From Chara braunii (Eukaryota; Streptophyta; Charophyceae; Charales; Characeae): a stretch of 50,223 bases of DNA. Below, piece by piece: positions 16,973-29,500 of this stretch (position 1 is its first letter; every line of letters begins with the position of its first letter). Below the pieces are notes generated by a model, which ran no database searches, was not told the DNA's origin, and worked only from the letters and a program-made list of their open reading frames with translations. The translations under genes were made by a program, and so were the position numbers. The DNA is taken from the NCBI GenBank assembly GCA_003427395.1, contig BFEA01000636.1, forward strand, positions 89,229 to 139,451, in the 5' to 3' direction.

Positions 16973-17772
16973 NNNNNNNNNNNNNNNNNNNNNNNNNNNN
17001 NNNNNNNNNNNNNNNNNNNNNNNNNNNNNNNNNNNNNNNNNNNNNNNNNNNNNNNNNNNNNNNNNNNNNNNNNNNNNNNNNNNNNNNNNNNNNNNNNNNN
17101 NNNNNNNNNNNNNNNNNNNNNNNNNNNNNNNNNNNNNNNNNNNNNNNNNNNNNNNNNNNNNNNNNNNNNNNNNNNNNNNNNNNNNNNNNNNNNNNNNNNN
17201 NNNNNNNNNNNNNNNNNNNNNNNNNNNNNNNNNNNNNNNNNNNNNNNNNNNNNNNNNNNNNNNNNNNNNNNNNNNNNNNNNNNNNNNNNNNNNNNNNNNN
17301 NNNNNNNNNNNNNNNNNNNNNNNNNNNNNNNNNNNNNNNNNNNNNNNNNNNNNNNNNNNNNNNNNNNNNNNNNNNNNNNNNNNNNNNNNNNNNNNNNNNN
17401 NNNNNNNNNNNNNNNNNNNNNNNNNNNNNNNNNNNNNNNNNNNNNNNNNNNNNNNNNNNNNNNNNNNNNNNNNNNNNNNNNNNNNNNNNNNNNNNNNNNN
17501 NNNNNNNNNNNNNNNNNNNNNNNNNNNNNNNNNNNNNNNNNNNNNNNNNNNNNNNNNNNNNNNNNNNNNNNNNNNNNNNNNNNNNNNNNNNNNNNNNNNN
17601 NNNNNNNNNNNNNNNNNNNNNNNNNNNNNNNNNNNNNNNNNNNNNNNNNNNNNNNNNNNNNNNNNNNNNNNNNNNNNNNNNNNNNNNNNNNNNNNNNNNN
17701 NNNNNNNNNNNNNNNNNNNNNNTGGGGTGGTTGGGGTTGGGTGGGGTGTGTGTGTGTGTGTGTGTGTGTGTG
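16924..17772. repeat. (TC)n microsatellite, 750-N assembly gap, (GT)n microsatellite
   Basis: A pure TC run ends at 16972. Unknown bases fill 16973-17722. GGGGTGG-rich sequence and a GT run (about 17748-17771) follow. Frames spanning the Ns are meaningless. Confidence 0.95.
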
Positions 17773-20084
17773 ATGGGTCCAGTACTCCAAGCGATGGCAG
17801 TTGACCCATATCACTGCCCACTTAGGAACACTTACCAATGATTGTTTCGATTTCTTCTTATTTATGTGGCTCCAACATGAATTCCAGCTTTGTTACAAAA
17901 AGTGAACAATCAAAAGGTTCATTTTTAACGAAATGTGTATTTGGCGCAAGTAGAGACGGTAAATGACAATCGTGAGATGAAGATCTAGCAGCTGGGTATA
18001 TTTGGCACACTTGCGACACATGGGAAGAGGAGATTGAGACTAATGGGGACTGGGAAGTCCTAACAAGAAATGAGACGTTATGAGGGACGGAGTCGGGGAC
18101 TATAAGAGCTTAAATAAAAATAGTCAAAAATTATGGCATGTGTCGGCGGGACTACCTACGAAACTAGAAAACGGTACCTGAGTAGGATGAGTGGTGGGGA
18201 CTTGAGTTGTCCCAAGGAAACTGGGGGCAACATGAGGAATGGACAAACAAAGCAAGGTGCACCGTTAAGATCCAGATACAGCAATGAAAAATATTTGAAA
18301 CTACTAGTGCAAATACTAGTAGAACCAAGGCCTACCTCGTAGTCCGAGATACCTCGGACTAGCCAAGCAAGAGAAAATAGAGTCTCAAGGGGATCTATGC
18401 AGAAAATGGGCTGCCAAGGAAAAATCGGAGCAGAGGTGGGCAACAAACTGAGAGTAACAGAGACAAAATGGATCCCCTATGAGTTAAGGGGCTTCATTAT
18501 TGTGATCCGAGAAATAATGCACAACAACTTGATTTAGATCCAGATCAAGATCCATGGCCTATAAAAAGTCCTTAACAACTACTTGACACTTGTAACAAAA
18601 ATAAAAGAAAAGAAAAGAAAAGGGAAAAAAAAAAAGGAAGAATGAAACAAAGGTGGACAAAAAGGTGGACAAAAATGGGTCAGACAGTTGGGACTGACAC
18701 GGTAAGGATTGGCAGGTCGATACTGTGACATCATCACTCCTGATTTTATGGACACAAATTTAGAGTGAAGAGATAACGCCCTTGAGGCATTATCTCAACA
18801 ATATCTAAATTAAAAAATAAAAATGATAGAAAAAATAAAAAAGAGTTGATAAGTTTTCTTTTGAGTCATAGATCTGATCTGAGGTCTTGATCTATGGAGG
18901 GGACAATATGGTCGTTTTTTGTGATGCCAACTCAAACAGCCAACTCCGGAATGAGTTGGCTTTCCAAAATGGAAAGAAACGAAAGAAAAGAAAGTACAAA
19001 ACATTACATTTGGCTGAGAACGGAGACCAAATGCACCAAAAATTGAAAAGGTGTGCCATGAGGCTCAAATATGAAGCATGGGGCACTTGTGGGTAGCTCG
19101 GATTATTCCTAGCATTAGATCTCAGACAGATCGAAGGTTGAAAATGAACAGAGGTACAAAAAAGTACCTCAGCCTACCCAAAAAGGGGTAGGACTAGAGA
19201 AAGTCGAGAAAAAGGCCCATGAGGTAATTTTCTTTCAAGTAAGGTCGCTCCTTGATTATTCGGAATTAAGGGGCAGCATCTGAAAATAAAAATGAGGGAT
19301 GAGGAGGCTCTAGAGGCAGTCTGAGTTGGTACCAACTACTCGGACTCATGTACCAAGAAGAGACTCAGGTACTATCGGAGAGGCGTACTAGTGAGGGAGA
19401 GCATTGGGGGTACGTCGGCTTACCATGGAGCCTATGGAGAGGCCCATGGGTTGGCCAAAGTGTTGTGCCCAGCCTATTTAAACTGGGGGAGCAGCCCGCC
19501 ACACTCACATTTGCATGAGGCAAGTACATGCTGGCCGCATAAGCTCAAGAGAGCATTACACTCAACAAGAGTGGGGGGGACCGCTGCCAGTTTGGGAGCT
19601 TGAGAAAGACTTCAGGCTAGCGAGGAGAGCCAATGAGCCTAGTGGAGGAGGTGCTGGCCTACAGGAGTGTTCCGTCATAGCCTCAGGCTGTGAGGAAGAA
19701 GGGGCGACTACTGAAAGTCCTATTAGCCCTCCTAGAGGGGAGGACTCCATATTCATAGTAATAGGAGCTACCATAGCCAAGAAGAAGAGTGAAGGAGGGA
19801 GGCTTGAGGAAGGACAAAGCCATAGCCAGACGTCAAGTGGGCAAGGAAAGGATGAGCATCATCAAGGTTGGTATCTCAAGGCCAAGGCAATAGAGGAGGT
19901 GAGTGAGAAAAAGTACAAGGTGCTCTCTTTCTTCACACTTTCTTCTTCTTTTTCCTCTTCATCTTCTTCTTCTCCTCCTCCTTCCTCCTTCTCTTTTTCC
20001 TCTTGACCATTCCCTTCTTCTCTTCTTCTCTTGTCCTTCTACTTTTTTTTCCCTTTTTTCCCCCTTCTTCTTCTCCTTCCCCCG
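17773..20084. other. no recognised gene
   Basis: I see no supported coding region. TATAAAAA at 18560 is followed by an A-rich AAAAGAAAAGAAAAG tract (18600-18640). The sequence then becomes a moderately GC-rich stretch (19300-19900) with short plus-strand frames of no recognisable domain, and ends in a pyrimidine-rich CTTCTTCTCC tract (19925-20090). Part of an old LTR element is possible but not shown. Confidence 0.4.
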
Positions 20085-21074
20085 TTTTTCCTTTATGACC
20101 AACATCCCAACCATGGGAATGATAGAATGTAGTTCCTCCACTAGAGCATGTCTCTATTTTGGTCATTCTTCCACTACTATGTAAATCGTTACTTTGGTTC
20201 TTGCTCATAATAGTTTTATGTATGTGTTTTGTCTCATTTCCCCCCAAGGTTCGATCAATCTTTGACTTGGAAGTTTATTGTAACTTTGATTTCTTCCTTT
20301 TTCTAGTGTAGTGTGCTTCATTTCTCTTGTTTTGTCCATTCCTTCACTACTATGTAAATCGCGGCTTTGGTTTTTGCACATACTAACATTGTGCATGTGT
20401 TTTGTCTCTCTTTTCTCCAAGTTTTTATCAATCTTCCACTTGGAAGTAAATCACAACGTTGATTCTTGCCTTTTTCAAGCGTAGTATGCTTTACATTTTT
20501 TGTTTTGTCCATTCTTCCGCTGCTGTGTAAATCGCTACTTTGTTTTTTTTCTCATACCAACCTTGTACATATGTTTTGTCTCCCTTTTCTTCAAGTTTTG
20601 ATCAATCTTCCGCGTGGAAGTAAATCGCAACTTTGATTCTTATCTTCTTCTAGTTTAGTATGCATCATCTCTCTTGTTTTGTCAATTTTTTCACTACTAT
20701 GTAAACCGCTACTTTCGTTCTTTCTCATACTAGCCTTGTGCATGTGTTTTGTTTCACTTTTCTCCAAGTTTTTATCAATCTTCTACGTGGAAGTAAATCG
20801 CAACTTTAATTCTTGCCTTTTTCTAGTGTAGTGTGTTTCATCTCTCTTGTTTTGTTCATTCTTCCACTACTATGCAAATCGCTACTTTGGTTTTGCTCCT
20901 ACTACCCTTGTGCATATGTTTTGTTTCCTTTTTTTTCAAGTTTTGATCAATCTTTCACGTGGAAGTAAATCGCAATTTTGATTTTTGTTTTTTTATTGTA
21001 GTGTGCTTCATCTTTCTTCTTTTCTCCATCATTCCACTACTATGTAAATCGTTGCTTTGGTTATTGCTCATGTG
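20085..21074 (+). repeat. satellite A, about 170-175 bp unit, left block
   Basis: TATGTAAATCG (or close variants) recurs near 20180, 20352, 20527, 20699, 20874 and 21041. Each unit also contains GTGCATGTGTTTTGTC, GATCAATCTTCCACTTGGAAG, CAACTTTGATTCTTGCC and GTGTGCTTCATCTCTCTTG. About six units, cut by the insertion at 21083. Confidence 0.9.
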
Positions 21075-21082
21075 TTTTGTCC

Positions 21083-21405
21083 ATGGGTACGCTGGACCTG
21101 GACCCGGACATTTATGAACATCAAACCAGACATTTGCCTGGTAGCTTCCGGACGTCAGGAATTTTGGACATTTCCGGACTTTCGGAGATAGGCGGATCTG
21201 GACGGTCCGGAAAAAAAGAAAAAAAAAAAACGACTTTGTCGCGTCGGCATGGTACCTGCAACCATACAGTTCAACAAGTGACAACAACATACAAACATAC
21301 AACTACAAAAATATTTAAAAACATCACTTCTAAGTTCTCATAAAACTGCAGAAAACAGTCGCAAGGATATAACTTTAGGACGCCCACAGCAAAATGTGTT
21401 CACGT

Positions 21406-21460
<55 letters not shown>

Positions 21461-21537
21461 CGCGAGCTTCCGCACGTCCGATGGATGACGCGCCGCAATT
21501 GAGGACTCCATGGCGATGGGCGTTGATTTTTTTTTTT

Positions 21538-21594
<57 letters not shown>

Positions 21595-21862
21595 CGCTCG
21601 CTCGTTCGCTCTGCTATCGCTAGCTTCAGCACGCCCGATGGATGACGCGCCGCAATGGAGGGCTTCGTGGCAATGGGCGTTGATGGCGGCTGCTCCCTTC
21701 CGAGCTCGAACACGTGCGGGTTTAAGTGAGGTTGAGGATGTGACTTTTGAAATGTAGTCGCCCCCCCCTGCTCACCCCCACCCCAATGAGGCCGTCAAAA
21801 GAACATCCTCTTCCCGCTTCCAAAGGGCCAAACAATGAAAAGTTTAAAAACCACAAAGAGGG

Positions 21863-21904
<42 letters not shown>

Positions 21905-21938
21905 AGAGAAAAAAAAAAAAAAAAAAAAAAAGAGAGAG

Positions 21939-21970
<32 letters not shown>

Positions 21971-22212
21971 CGGACTCGGGGTTCCCACATATCCGAAAAA
22001 AAAAAAAAAAACGAAACTGCCCTGAAAAACCCCAGGACCATTTTTTCGGCGTCGGCACCAATGTGAGGAAGCATCCTGGCCAACCCCCCGATTTATTTTT
22101 TTTTACCGATTTTCAAATGTTTCGGACCTTCCAGACCGGACGTCTGGATTCCGGTTTGGATCCAGACCGTCTGGATGGGGGTGTGGACGTCCGGATCGTA
22201 GCCATGGTTAAC
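21083..22212. mobile_element. 1.13-kb non-autonomous hAT-like insertion in satellite A
   Basis: Satellite A breaks after TTTTGTCC (21075-21082) and resumes in the same phase with TTTTGTCC (22213-22220), an 8-bp target-site duplication typical of hAT elements. Near the ends, ATGGGTACG (left) faces CCATGGCTACG on the other strand (right), an imperfect terminal inverted repeat. Many GGAC, CCGGAC and GTCTGGA words cluster within 150-200 bp of both ends, as in hAT subterminal regions. The interior holds two copies of a GATGGATGACGCGCCGCAAT segment with TC runs, and long A tracts with GAGAGAG islands (21860-21967). There is no transposase frame. Confidence 0.6.
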
Positions 22213-22220
22213 TTTTGTCC

Positions 22221-23045
22221 CTCTTTTCTCAAAGTTTTAATCAATCTTCCACTTGGAAGTAAATCACAACTTTGATTCTTGCCTTTTCTAGTGTGGTGTG
22301 CTTCATCTCTCTTGTTTTCTTCATTCTTCCACTACTATGTAAATTGCTACTTTGTTTCTATCTCATACAAACCTTGTGCATGTATTTTATCTCTTTGTTC
22401 TCCTTCCACTATGAAGTAATTCGCAACTTTGATTTTGCCTTTTTCTAGTGTACTGTGCTTCATCTCTCTTGTTTTGTTCATTCTTCCACTAATATGTAAA
22501 TCGTTACTTAACTTCCTGGTCATACAAGCCTTGTGCACGTATTTTGTCCATTCTCTCTCCAAGTTGGATCAATCTTCCACTTGGAAGTAAATCGCAACTT
22601 TGATTCTTGCCTTGTGTACTTCATATCTTTTACTTTTTCCATTCTTCCACAACTTTGTAAATTGCGGCTTTGTTTTTTTTCTCATACTAACCTGGTACAT
22701 GTGTTTTGTCCCCCTTTTCCCCAACTTTTGATCAATTTTTCACTTGGAAGTAAATCGCAACTTTGATTCTTGCCTTTTTCTCGTTCAGTGTGCTTCATCT
22801 CTCTTATTTTGTCCATTCTTCCACTACTATGTAAATCGGTACTTCAGTTCATGCTCATACTAGCCTTGTGCATGTGTTTTGTCTCTCTTCTCTACAAGTA
22901 TTGATCAATGTTTCATTTGGATATACATCACAACTTTGATTCTTGCATTTTTCTAGTGTAGTGTGTTTCATCTCTCTTGTTTTGCCCATTCTTCCACTAT
23001 TTGCTCATACTAGCCTTGTGCATGTGATTTGTCTATTTTCCCACC
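22221..23045 (+). repeat. satellite A, right block
   Basis: Same unit as 20085-21074, with TATGTAAAT words near 22337, 22494, 22656 and 22832. The last units are shortened and merge into satellite B. Confidence 0.85.
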
Positions 23046-23735
23046 ATGAATTGATCAATCTCCCACTTGGTGATATTCCACTTCACTCTTGGTTGCTTCA
23101 CTAGTCATATGCAAGTGTTTTGTCTAGTCCCACTCAAGCATTTTATCAAATATTCAGTTTGTGATGTTCCGCTTCACTCATTGGTTGCTTCACTAGTCAC
23201 GTGCAAGTGTTTTGTCTAGTCTCACTCATGCATTTTATCAATCCTTCACTTGGCGATATTTCGCTTCACTTTTGGTTGTTTCACTAGTCATGTGCAAGTG
23301 TTTTGTTTAGTCTCACTCATGCATTTTGTCAATCCGTCACTTGGTGACACTATTGGTTGCTTCCCAAGTCATGAGTAAGTGTTTTGTAAAGTTTTACTCT
23401 TGTATTTTGTCAACCCTTCACTTGGTGATGTCCCACTTCACTCTTTGGGTTCTTCACTAGCCATGTGCAAGCGTTTTGTCTCGTCTCAATCATGCATTTA
23501 TTAATCTTCACGTGGGGTGTTCTGCCTCACTCTTGGTTGCTTAACTTGTCATGTGCAAGTGTCTTATCTAATTCCACGTTTATGTTTCGCCAAACTCTCA
23601 CTTAGCATTGTTCTGCCTCACTCTTGGTTGTGTCACTAGTCATACACGAGTGTTTTGTGTGATATCACTCATGCATTTCATCAACCTCTCAGTTGTTGAT
23701 AGTCCGCCACATTCTTGGATGTTTCTACTAGTCAT
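23046..23735 (+). repeat. satellite B, about 97-bp unit
   Basis: About seven units with CACTTGGTGAT, TTCACTCTTGGTTGCTTCACTAGTCAT, GCAAGTGTTTTGTCTAGT and CACTCATGCATTTTATCAA. GTGTTTTGTC and ATCAATCTTCCACTTGG are shared with satellite A, so B may derive from it. A short TA run ends the block. Confidence 0.85.
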
Positions 23736-23739
23736 ATAT

Positions 23740-24659
23740 ATATATATATGGTAAGATTGTGTGTTTGTAACAATCTGTCCCCCTGTGCTCTATTTGAACA
23801 CCACTCCCCCCCCGTGCTCAATTTGAACACAGCTTCTTCCCTCTCTGTAACAATTGTCAGGAATCGTGTCTCCAGCGGGTCTAAATTTTGGTTGCCTACC
23901 CCCCTCGTGTTCTATTTGAAACCCCTCTAATCCAACTCTAGATTAACCAAAACCGTGTTTCTTCTAGTCGAAAGGTTGGTGGTGCAACCGAAAAACAGAA
24001 GACGGTAGAAGGTTGTGGCTGCTGCTAAAAATGATGGGACTGTTGCTGCTACTGTTGTTGCCTAGCCAAGTACTTGATTGTTGCTGATGATGAAAACCGG
24101 TGTTCGGTCTTTTGCCAAACGTCGGTCCAAAATGACCAACTTTCTTACGCGACCCGAGGGTGATGAAAATCAACCCCGCCAAACAAAGGGTATGGGGGCT
24201 GAGACATGACAGGCCTCATGTCCTAGGCATACGTAGATGGTTTGCAAACCCCCCAGGCAGCCTGAGTCCATTTTCCTACGAAAACGAAAAATGGACTTCT
24301 TCGAATTATTCGCTTAGAGCCTCGGGCGAGGCCCGAAAAAGGTAAGTAGGGACAAACAGCGAAAGAATGAGACTCAACTTTAGGAAGGTCATCTATAGGG
24401 TATATATCGAGGGTTTGTAAAGGTACTGATCTGTCTAACGTCATTTAGGGCAACAAACACAAATCTCAGTTTTTCCGTTCTCCCTCCACTATAAAAATCA
24501 ATAAAAAAACAGATATGAGAAAATATGAATTTTTGAGCGATCTAAGTTTTTCGCAAGTCCGAGTGTCTGCTGCAAGTATGATTTTCACAAATATAAGTTT
24601 CCTAAGAATTCGGATATTGGGTTGACGCGAGAGGGGCAACGCCTGAACTTAAAAAATAC
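23740..24659. other. no recognised gene
   Basis: Contains repeats of CCCCCTGTGCTCTATTTGAACAC-like sequence (23780-23920) and short chance frames. No domain was seen on either strand. Confidence 0.35.
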
Positions 24660-25870
24660 CATAGTCAACCCCCCTCCCACCTACACCTTCCTCCTCTACC
24701 TCCATCACCTATCCACCATAGCCAACCACCTCACACCTTCTTCCTCCTCCACCTCGTTCACCCATCCATCATAGCCAACCACCTCACACCTGCTTCCTCC
24801 GCCACCTCCATCACTCATCCACCATAGTCAACCAACTCACACCTTATTCCTCCTCCACCTCCTTCACCCATCTACCATAGTCAACCACCTCACACCTTCT
24901 TCCTCCTCAACCATCCACCATAGCCAACCACTTCGAACCTTCTTCCTGCTCCACCTCCTTCACTCATCCACCATAGCCAACCACCTCACACCTTCTTCCT
25001 CCTCCACCTCGTTCACCCATCCACCATAGCCAACCACCTCACACCTTCTTCCTCCNCCATAGCCAACCACCTCACACCTTCTTCCTCCTCCACCTCGTTC
25101 ACCCATCCACCATAGCCAACCACCTCACACCTTCTTCCTCCACCACCTCCACCACCCATCCACCATAGCCAACCACCTCACACATTCTTCCTCCCCCACT
25201 CCACCCATTCACCATAGCAACCCACGTCACACCTTCTTCGTCCTCCACCTCCCTTCACCATCCACCATTGCGAACCACCTCACACCCTCTTCCTCCTTCA
25301 CCCCCATCACCCATCCACCATAGCCGACCACCGCACACTTTCCTCCTCCTAAGCCTCCTTTACCCATGAACCATAGTCAACCACCTCACACCTTCTTCCT
25401 CCTCCACCTCCATCACCCATCCACCATAGTCAATCACCTCACACTTTTTTCCTCCTCCACCTTCCTCAACCATCCACCATAGCCAACCACCTCACACCTT
25501 CTTCCTCCTCTACTTCCTTCAAGCATCCATAGTCAACCACCCTGCACCTCCTTCCTCCTTCACCTCCTTCATCCATCCGCCCTAGTCAACCATCTCACAC
25601 CTTCCTCCTCGTCCGCCTCCATCACCCATCCACCATAGCCAAGCACCCCACACCTTCTTCCTCCTCCACCTCCATCATCCATCCATTATAGCCAACCATC
25701 TCACATTTTCTTCCTCCTCCACCTCCTTCACCCATCCACTATAGCCAACCACCTCACACCTTCCTCCTGCACCTCCCTCAACCATCCACCGTACACAACC
25801 ACCTCACACCTCCTGCACCTCCTTCACCCATCCACCATAGCCAAGCACCTCACACCTTCTTCCTCCACCT
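24660..25870 (+). repeat. minisatellite of about 52 bp (CCACCATAGCCAACCACCTC type)
   Basis: More than 20 imperfect units of ATCCACCATAGCCAACCACC followed by TCACACCTTCTTCCTCCTCC and ACCTCCTTCACCC. One N lies at 25036. Unit order is irregular, with some units shortened. No coding frame. Confidence 0.9.
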
Positions 25871-26490
25871 GCGACGAGTGATCATCTTATTGCCTACGCC
25901 TGCGAGGGAACCGCCTAGAGAGATTCTAGTTAAAGCAGTCTCCGAACAGCTATCTAGGTGGGGGCCAACATCAGCCTCTACCGTTGGGACCTTCAGACGG
26001 GACGTTACCTTCTCAGTGTGCGCTTCTACCTGTCTACCTACGTCTGAAGCCCTTGTAAGAGAAAATGTCACTCCTACGGGTCGTTCCCTTTTGCGATCCT
26101 AATCTCCGGACGAAAGTGAATGATGTGGTTGGGGTCGTCGCATTTAAGGCACACTCTTTTATTCATCCTTTTTTGCCACAGATCCTCCGTCATGTTAAGG
26201 GTCTTTCACAGCTCACCAACTGCTCTACCTGGGTGTTACGGGTACCCATTGTTGCACTTTTTCTAGTCATACCACTTTTGTCGACTAGAAAGCCAACAGA
26301 TTGTCACGCAGGATTTTGGTAATTTTTGCAACAAATTAAATAAATTAATTAATACAAATTTCTTCATGTTGTGTGCATCCGGTCTTGAGCGAGACCCTTA
26401 AATTATAATCTACGCCGGTCCCATGTCTTCGGAAGCTTTTATTATGATTCGAAACAACAAAGATCATGCAAATAATAATTGCAGCGATTC
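25871..26490. other. no recognised gene
   Basis: Short frames only (for example 26065-26322 plus). Nothing identifiable. Composition is more balanced than in the flanking repeats. Confidence 0.3.
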
Positions 26491-26508
26491 GATAGGATCT
26501 TCGATTGA

Positions 26509-26529
26509 TCGATTGGTCGATTGATTGAT

Positions 26530-26581
<52 letters not shown>

Positions 26582-27105
26582 CAAACAAAAGAAAAAAAAG
26601 GGGGGGGGAGGAGGAAGAGGCCGTTAATACGAGAAGGAGAAGAAGAAGAAGAATACGAGGAGGAGAGGAGGAGAAGAAAAATACGAGGAGGAGGAGGAGG
26701 GGGATTACGAGGAGGAAAAAGAACAAAAAAAAATAAAAAAATTAGGCGCGTATTGACGTGGCAGCCGCTCGTTGGTCAATGGAGGAGGAAAAGGAGAAGG
26801 AGGAGGAGCAGAGAAGGAAGTATAGGAGGAGGATAACGACGGGGAGGAGGAGGAGGAGGAGGAGGTGGAGGAAGTATAGGAGGAGGAGAACGATGGGGAG
26901 GAGGAGGAGGAAGAACAAGAGGAGGACGACGATGGGGAGGAGGAGGAAAAGGAGGAATTACAGGAGGAGGACGACGACGGGGAGGAGGAGGACGAGGAGG
27001 AGGAAAATACAGGAGGATGAAGATGACGAGGAGGAGGAGGAAGAGGAGGAGAAGTACAGGAGAAGGACGGCGACTGGGAGGAGGAGGAGGAGGAGGGGGA
27101 TGGAC
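26509..27105 (+). repeat. (GATT)n array followed by a GAGGAG purine-rich tract
   Basis: TTGA/GATT tetranucleotides run through 26509-26580, then about 500 bp of GGAGGA with GACGACGATGGGGAGG words. Long Arg/Glu- or Pro/Ser-rich frames over it on both strands come from composition alone. Confidence 0.9.
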
Positions 27106-27626
27106 ACCTACCACGGCAATGACGTGCTCACTGCGAGGCTGCATCGATGTCGACGATGGCAGCAGTTGCGTGGTCTGGAGCGGCGGGGATGGTTGGCCTG
27201 GCCGATTCGAATTCGAACGCGGGCCCTGGTTGCCCCCTCCCACCACGCCCCCCGCCCAAACCCGCCCCCAGGTCCCCCACCTGCCCCCAAGACCCTTCGG
27301 AGGGCCGGTAACGCCCGCTGGGTGAATGTGTTCGCAGACCTCGGAAAGACGTTCGTGTGAACACGTTCGCTTCTCGTTCGGGCGAACAACCGAATGTTCG
27401 GACAATCGACAAACTGAACACGGTCGGTGCACTTCGCAGGTATCAAGTTTGCCAATTTAGTAATTTTGAGAATTGTGACGATATCATTAGGAAGCATAAT
27501 CTCAAGCAACGTCAATGCAAGCGGATCAGTACTAACTGACTCAATGCAAAGACAAGATAAATGAGGGAAGGTGAGAACTCATAATAATCTAAGAAAGTAC
27601 AGATAAATAGACATGGTCAACGCTCA
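27106..27626. other. GC-rich stretch then AT-rich DNA, no recognised gene
   Basis: 27120-27330 is GC-rich with poly-Pro-coding tracts. Near 27340-27400 GTTCG/CGAAC words repeat. No domain was found. Confidence 0.3.
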
Positions 27627-28390
27627 TCAAGAGTCCTCACTCTCCCTCTCAAATTTCATCCTCAATCTTTCATTTGACAGTGTGTCTCCTGTGCCTTGGG
27701 CCACGTCTATGTGCCTTCTAAGATTGTGGCTTAGAAATGTACAACCACCTAAAGCCTGTAAGTTCCAAATACAGTCATCCAAGGCACAAAAATCAAGCAT
27801 AGCGCAGTACTCCTCCCACAGAGTAGGAGGATATGACTTAGAGAAGATCCCTCATCTGAGATGCTGAAACTCTGAGTATTCAGTCACTGTCTGCAGGGAG
27901 ATATACCTCTTGGCCAAATCAACCAGGTCACCCCAACAAGAACCATCTTTGAGAATGAAAGGAAATGGGGGTCTGAGATAATCAATGTAGAGTTTGGGCC
28001 CAAAGCTACGGATTAGCCTTGCGCCACTCTCATCAAACTCTTTCTCTCTCTCCTAAGGATATTTGGCTGCAGAGATCCAGAGTAAATCAATGTGATCATG
28101 AGTTTCCTTGCCTTTCTTCACATAGATCGTCGGTTCATGAATCATCCTCTCTACAAACTCAATGAGAACCACGAAGATTGACAGATCTTCCTGTCTGAAA
28201 CCAACTGCACTGGCATATTGGTACTAAAAAGCATCCTTGAGAGCAATTTGGTAGAGTTCGGTCAAGACCGACCCTTCAATTGGAAATAACTGAACAACAC
28301 TCATGTGAACGACAATTACTCTTGGTTGCTTATGATATTTCCCACTTGTTTTACTCTCTGGGATGATGTGGCGGTGTTGATCGTCTCACC
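27627..28390 (-). pseudogene. decayed retroelement-type coding region (gag-like?)
   Basis: On the minus strand one frame reads from about 28390 to a TGATGA at 27624-27629 with only a few stops, two TAG and one TGA, each within otherwise coherent protein (for example ALKDAF-stop-YQYASAVG, SAAKYP-stop-EREKEF, SEFQHLR-stop-GIFSKSYP). Segments such as LSIFVVLIEFVERMIHEPT, LIRSFGPKLYIDYLRPPFPF and WGDLVDLAKRYISLQTVTEY have normal protein composition. I recognise no catalytic motif. Position, orientation and decay match the relics at 28718-29500 and 30500-31329, so all may be one old element. Gag is a guess. Confidence 0.5.
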
Positions 28391-28717
28391 ACTCTCGTTC
28401 TGATAATACACTGTGTACTCGATTATGGATTGTCTCTTAACAATGCTAAGTGCTCTCTTTCCCATCCGATTCCTGAATTATGTCAATGTAGTTTGTTTCA
28501 ATGTCTTTTTACTTGTCCGATCTCTTTCGTTGTGTCTTACCTGTTACTGATAAGACGATTCTTATTTCTTTTTTTCTCTATTTTTCTCCAATTGATAATT
28601 CAAACAATTGGTGCTACTAAATAGGATTATTTGTTCTCAACTGCATCTTGATCTTTTCTTAGTTAATTTGAAATGAGATAATTAGACTGGATCTTGAGGA
28701 CGATAACAAGAATAAGT

Positions 28718-29500
28718 TCAGTGCTGGCTACTGATGATCTCCCTTACTCGATCAACAACCTCAATGGATGAAAATGTACTATGTAATTTTCCGTCTGATC
28801 CGTGGAAATAAAAGATATACTCGACGAGCTTCAAGTCCTTCACGAATTCTAGCGTATGCTTTCGCATTGGTCTTATGAGACATCGGATTTCTTTAACGAC
28901 TTTCTTCTCCCAACCTTCCACCTTATCCCGATAGAGAGTATTAGGCATTACTAGAGTGTCCTTGCTTCCCGTGATTTCTCCCTTTCTCCACAATGATCCC
29001 TTTGTAATAACTCTTGGCTGGAAAGGTTAGGGAGTACGCAGGGAAGTCTTCATTACTTGAACACATTCAAGCTTGCCCCCAACAAACATACTACTCGCAT
29101 TGGCGGCAAAGGATTCACTGTTATTGGCTTGTAATCGAAGCGTTTAGCAACATTTTGTTGCTAAGGCAAACGACAAACAAAAGCAATTGAGTGAATTATG
29201 ATTCGTCCACTGGTATTTTCTCAACATACCACTTGCTGCAAAGAACACTCAATCCCTTCTTGTAGACCCGCAGCTTGACATCCGTACGCAAGAAACTCAT
29301 CAATATGCAAAGGTGTGCTACTATTTTTTTCTTCATGTAGACCCGAAGTTTGACATCAGTATGCAAAAAACTCATCTCCTCTCTCCTAATCACCATCAAG
29401 TAGGTACTTAACCAGCAAGTAAGCTATATCCTTCGCATCAAAGATTGTCTTTTGCCCATCAACGACAACAATGGAAAGTCACTAGGGTTAGAGAATCACG
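28718..29500 (-). pseudogene. decayed coding fragments of the same minus-strand element
   Basis: The clearest part is 28718-28993, a 91-codon frame (VEGWEKKVVKEIRCLIRPMR, LKLVEYIFYFHGSDGKLHS). Upstream the frame continues with shifts (ASSMFVGGKLECVQVMKT). Further upstream, 29340-29480 reads VDGQKTIFDAKDIAYLLVKY with stops after it. A duplicated segment of about 80 bp (GTAGACCCG.AG.TTGACATC at 29261 and 29337) disrupts the coding. Family not recognised. Confidence 0.4.

Noticed and set aside
16813-17841. Frames of 300 or more codons spanning the N gap
   Set aside because: They exist only because Ns contain no stop codons; flanks are TC and GT microsatellites.
26573-27432. Long Arg/Glu-rich (plus) and Pro-rich (minus) frames
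   Set aside because: They follow the purine-rich GGAGGA tract exactly and contain no domain.
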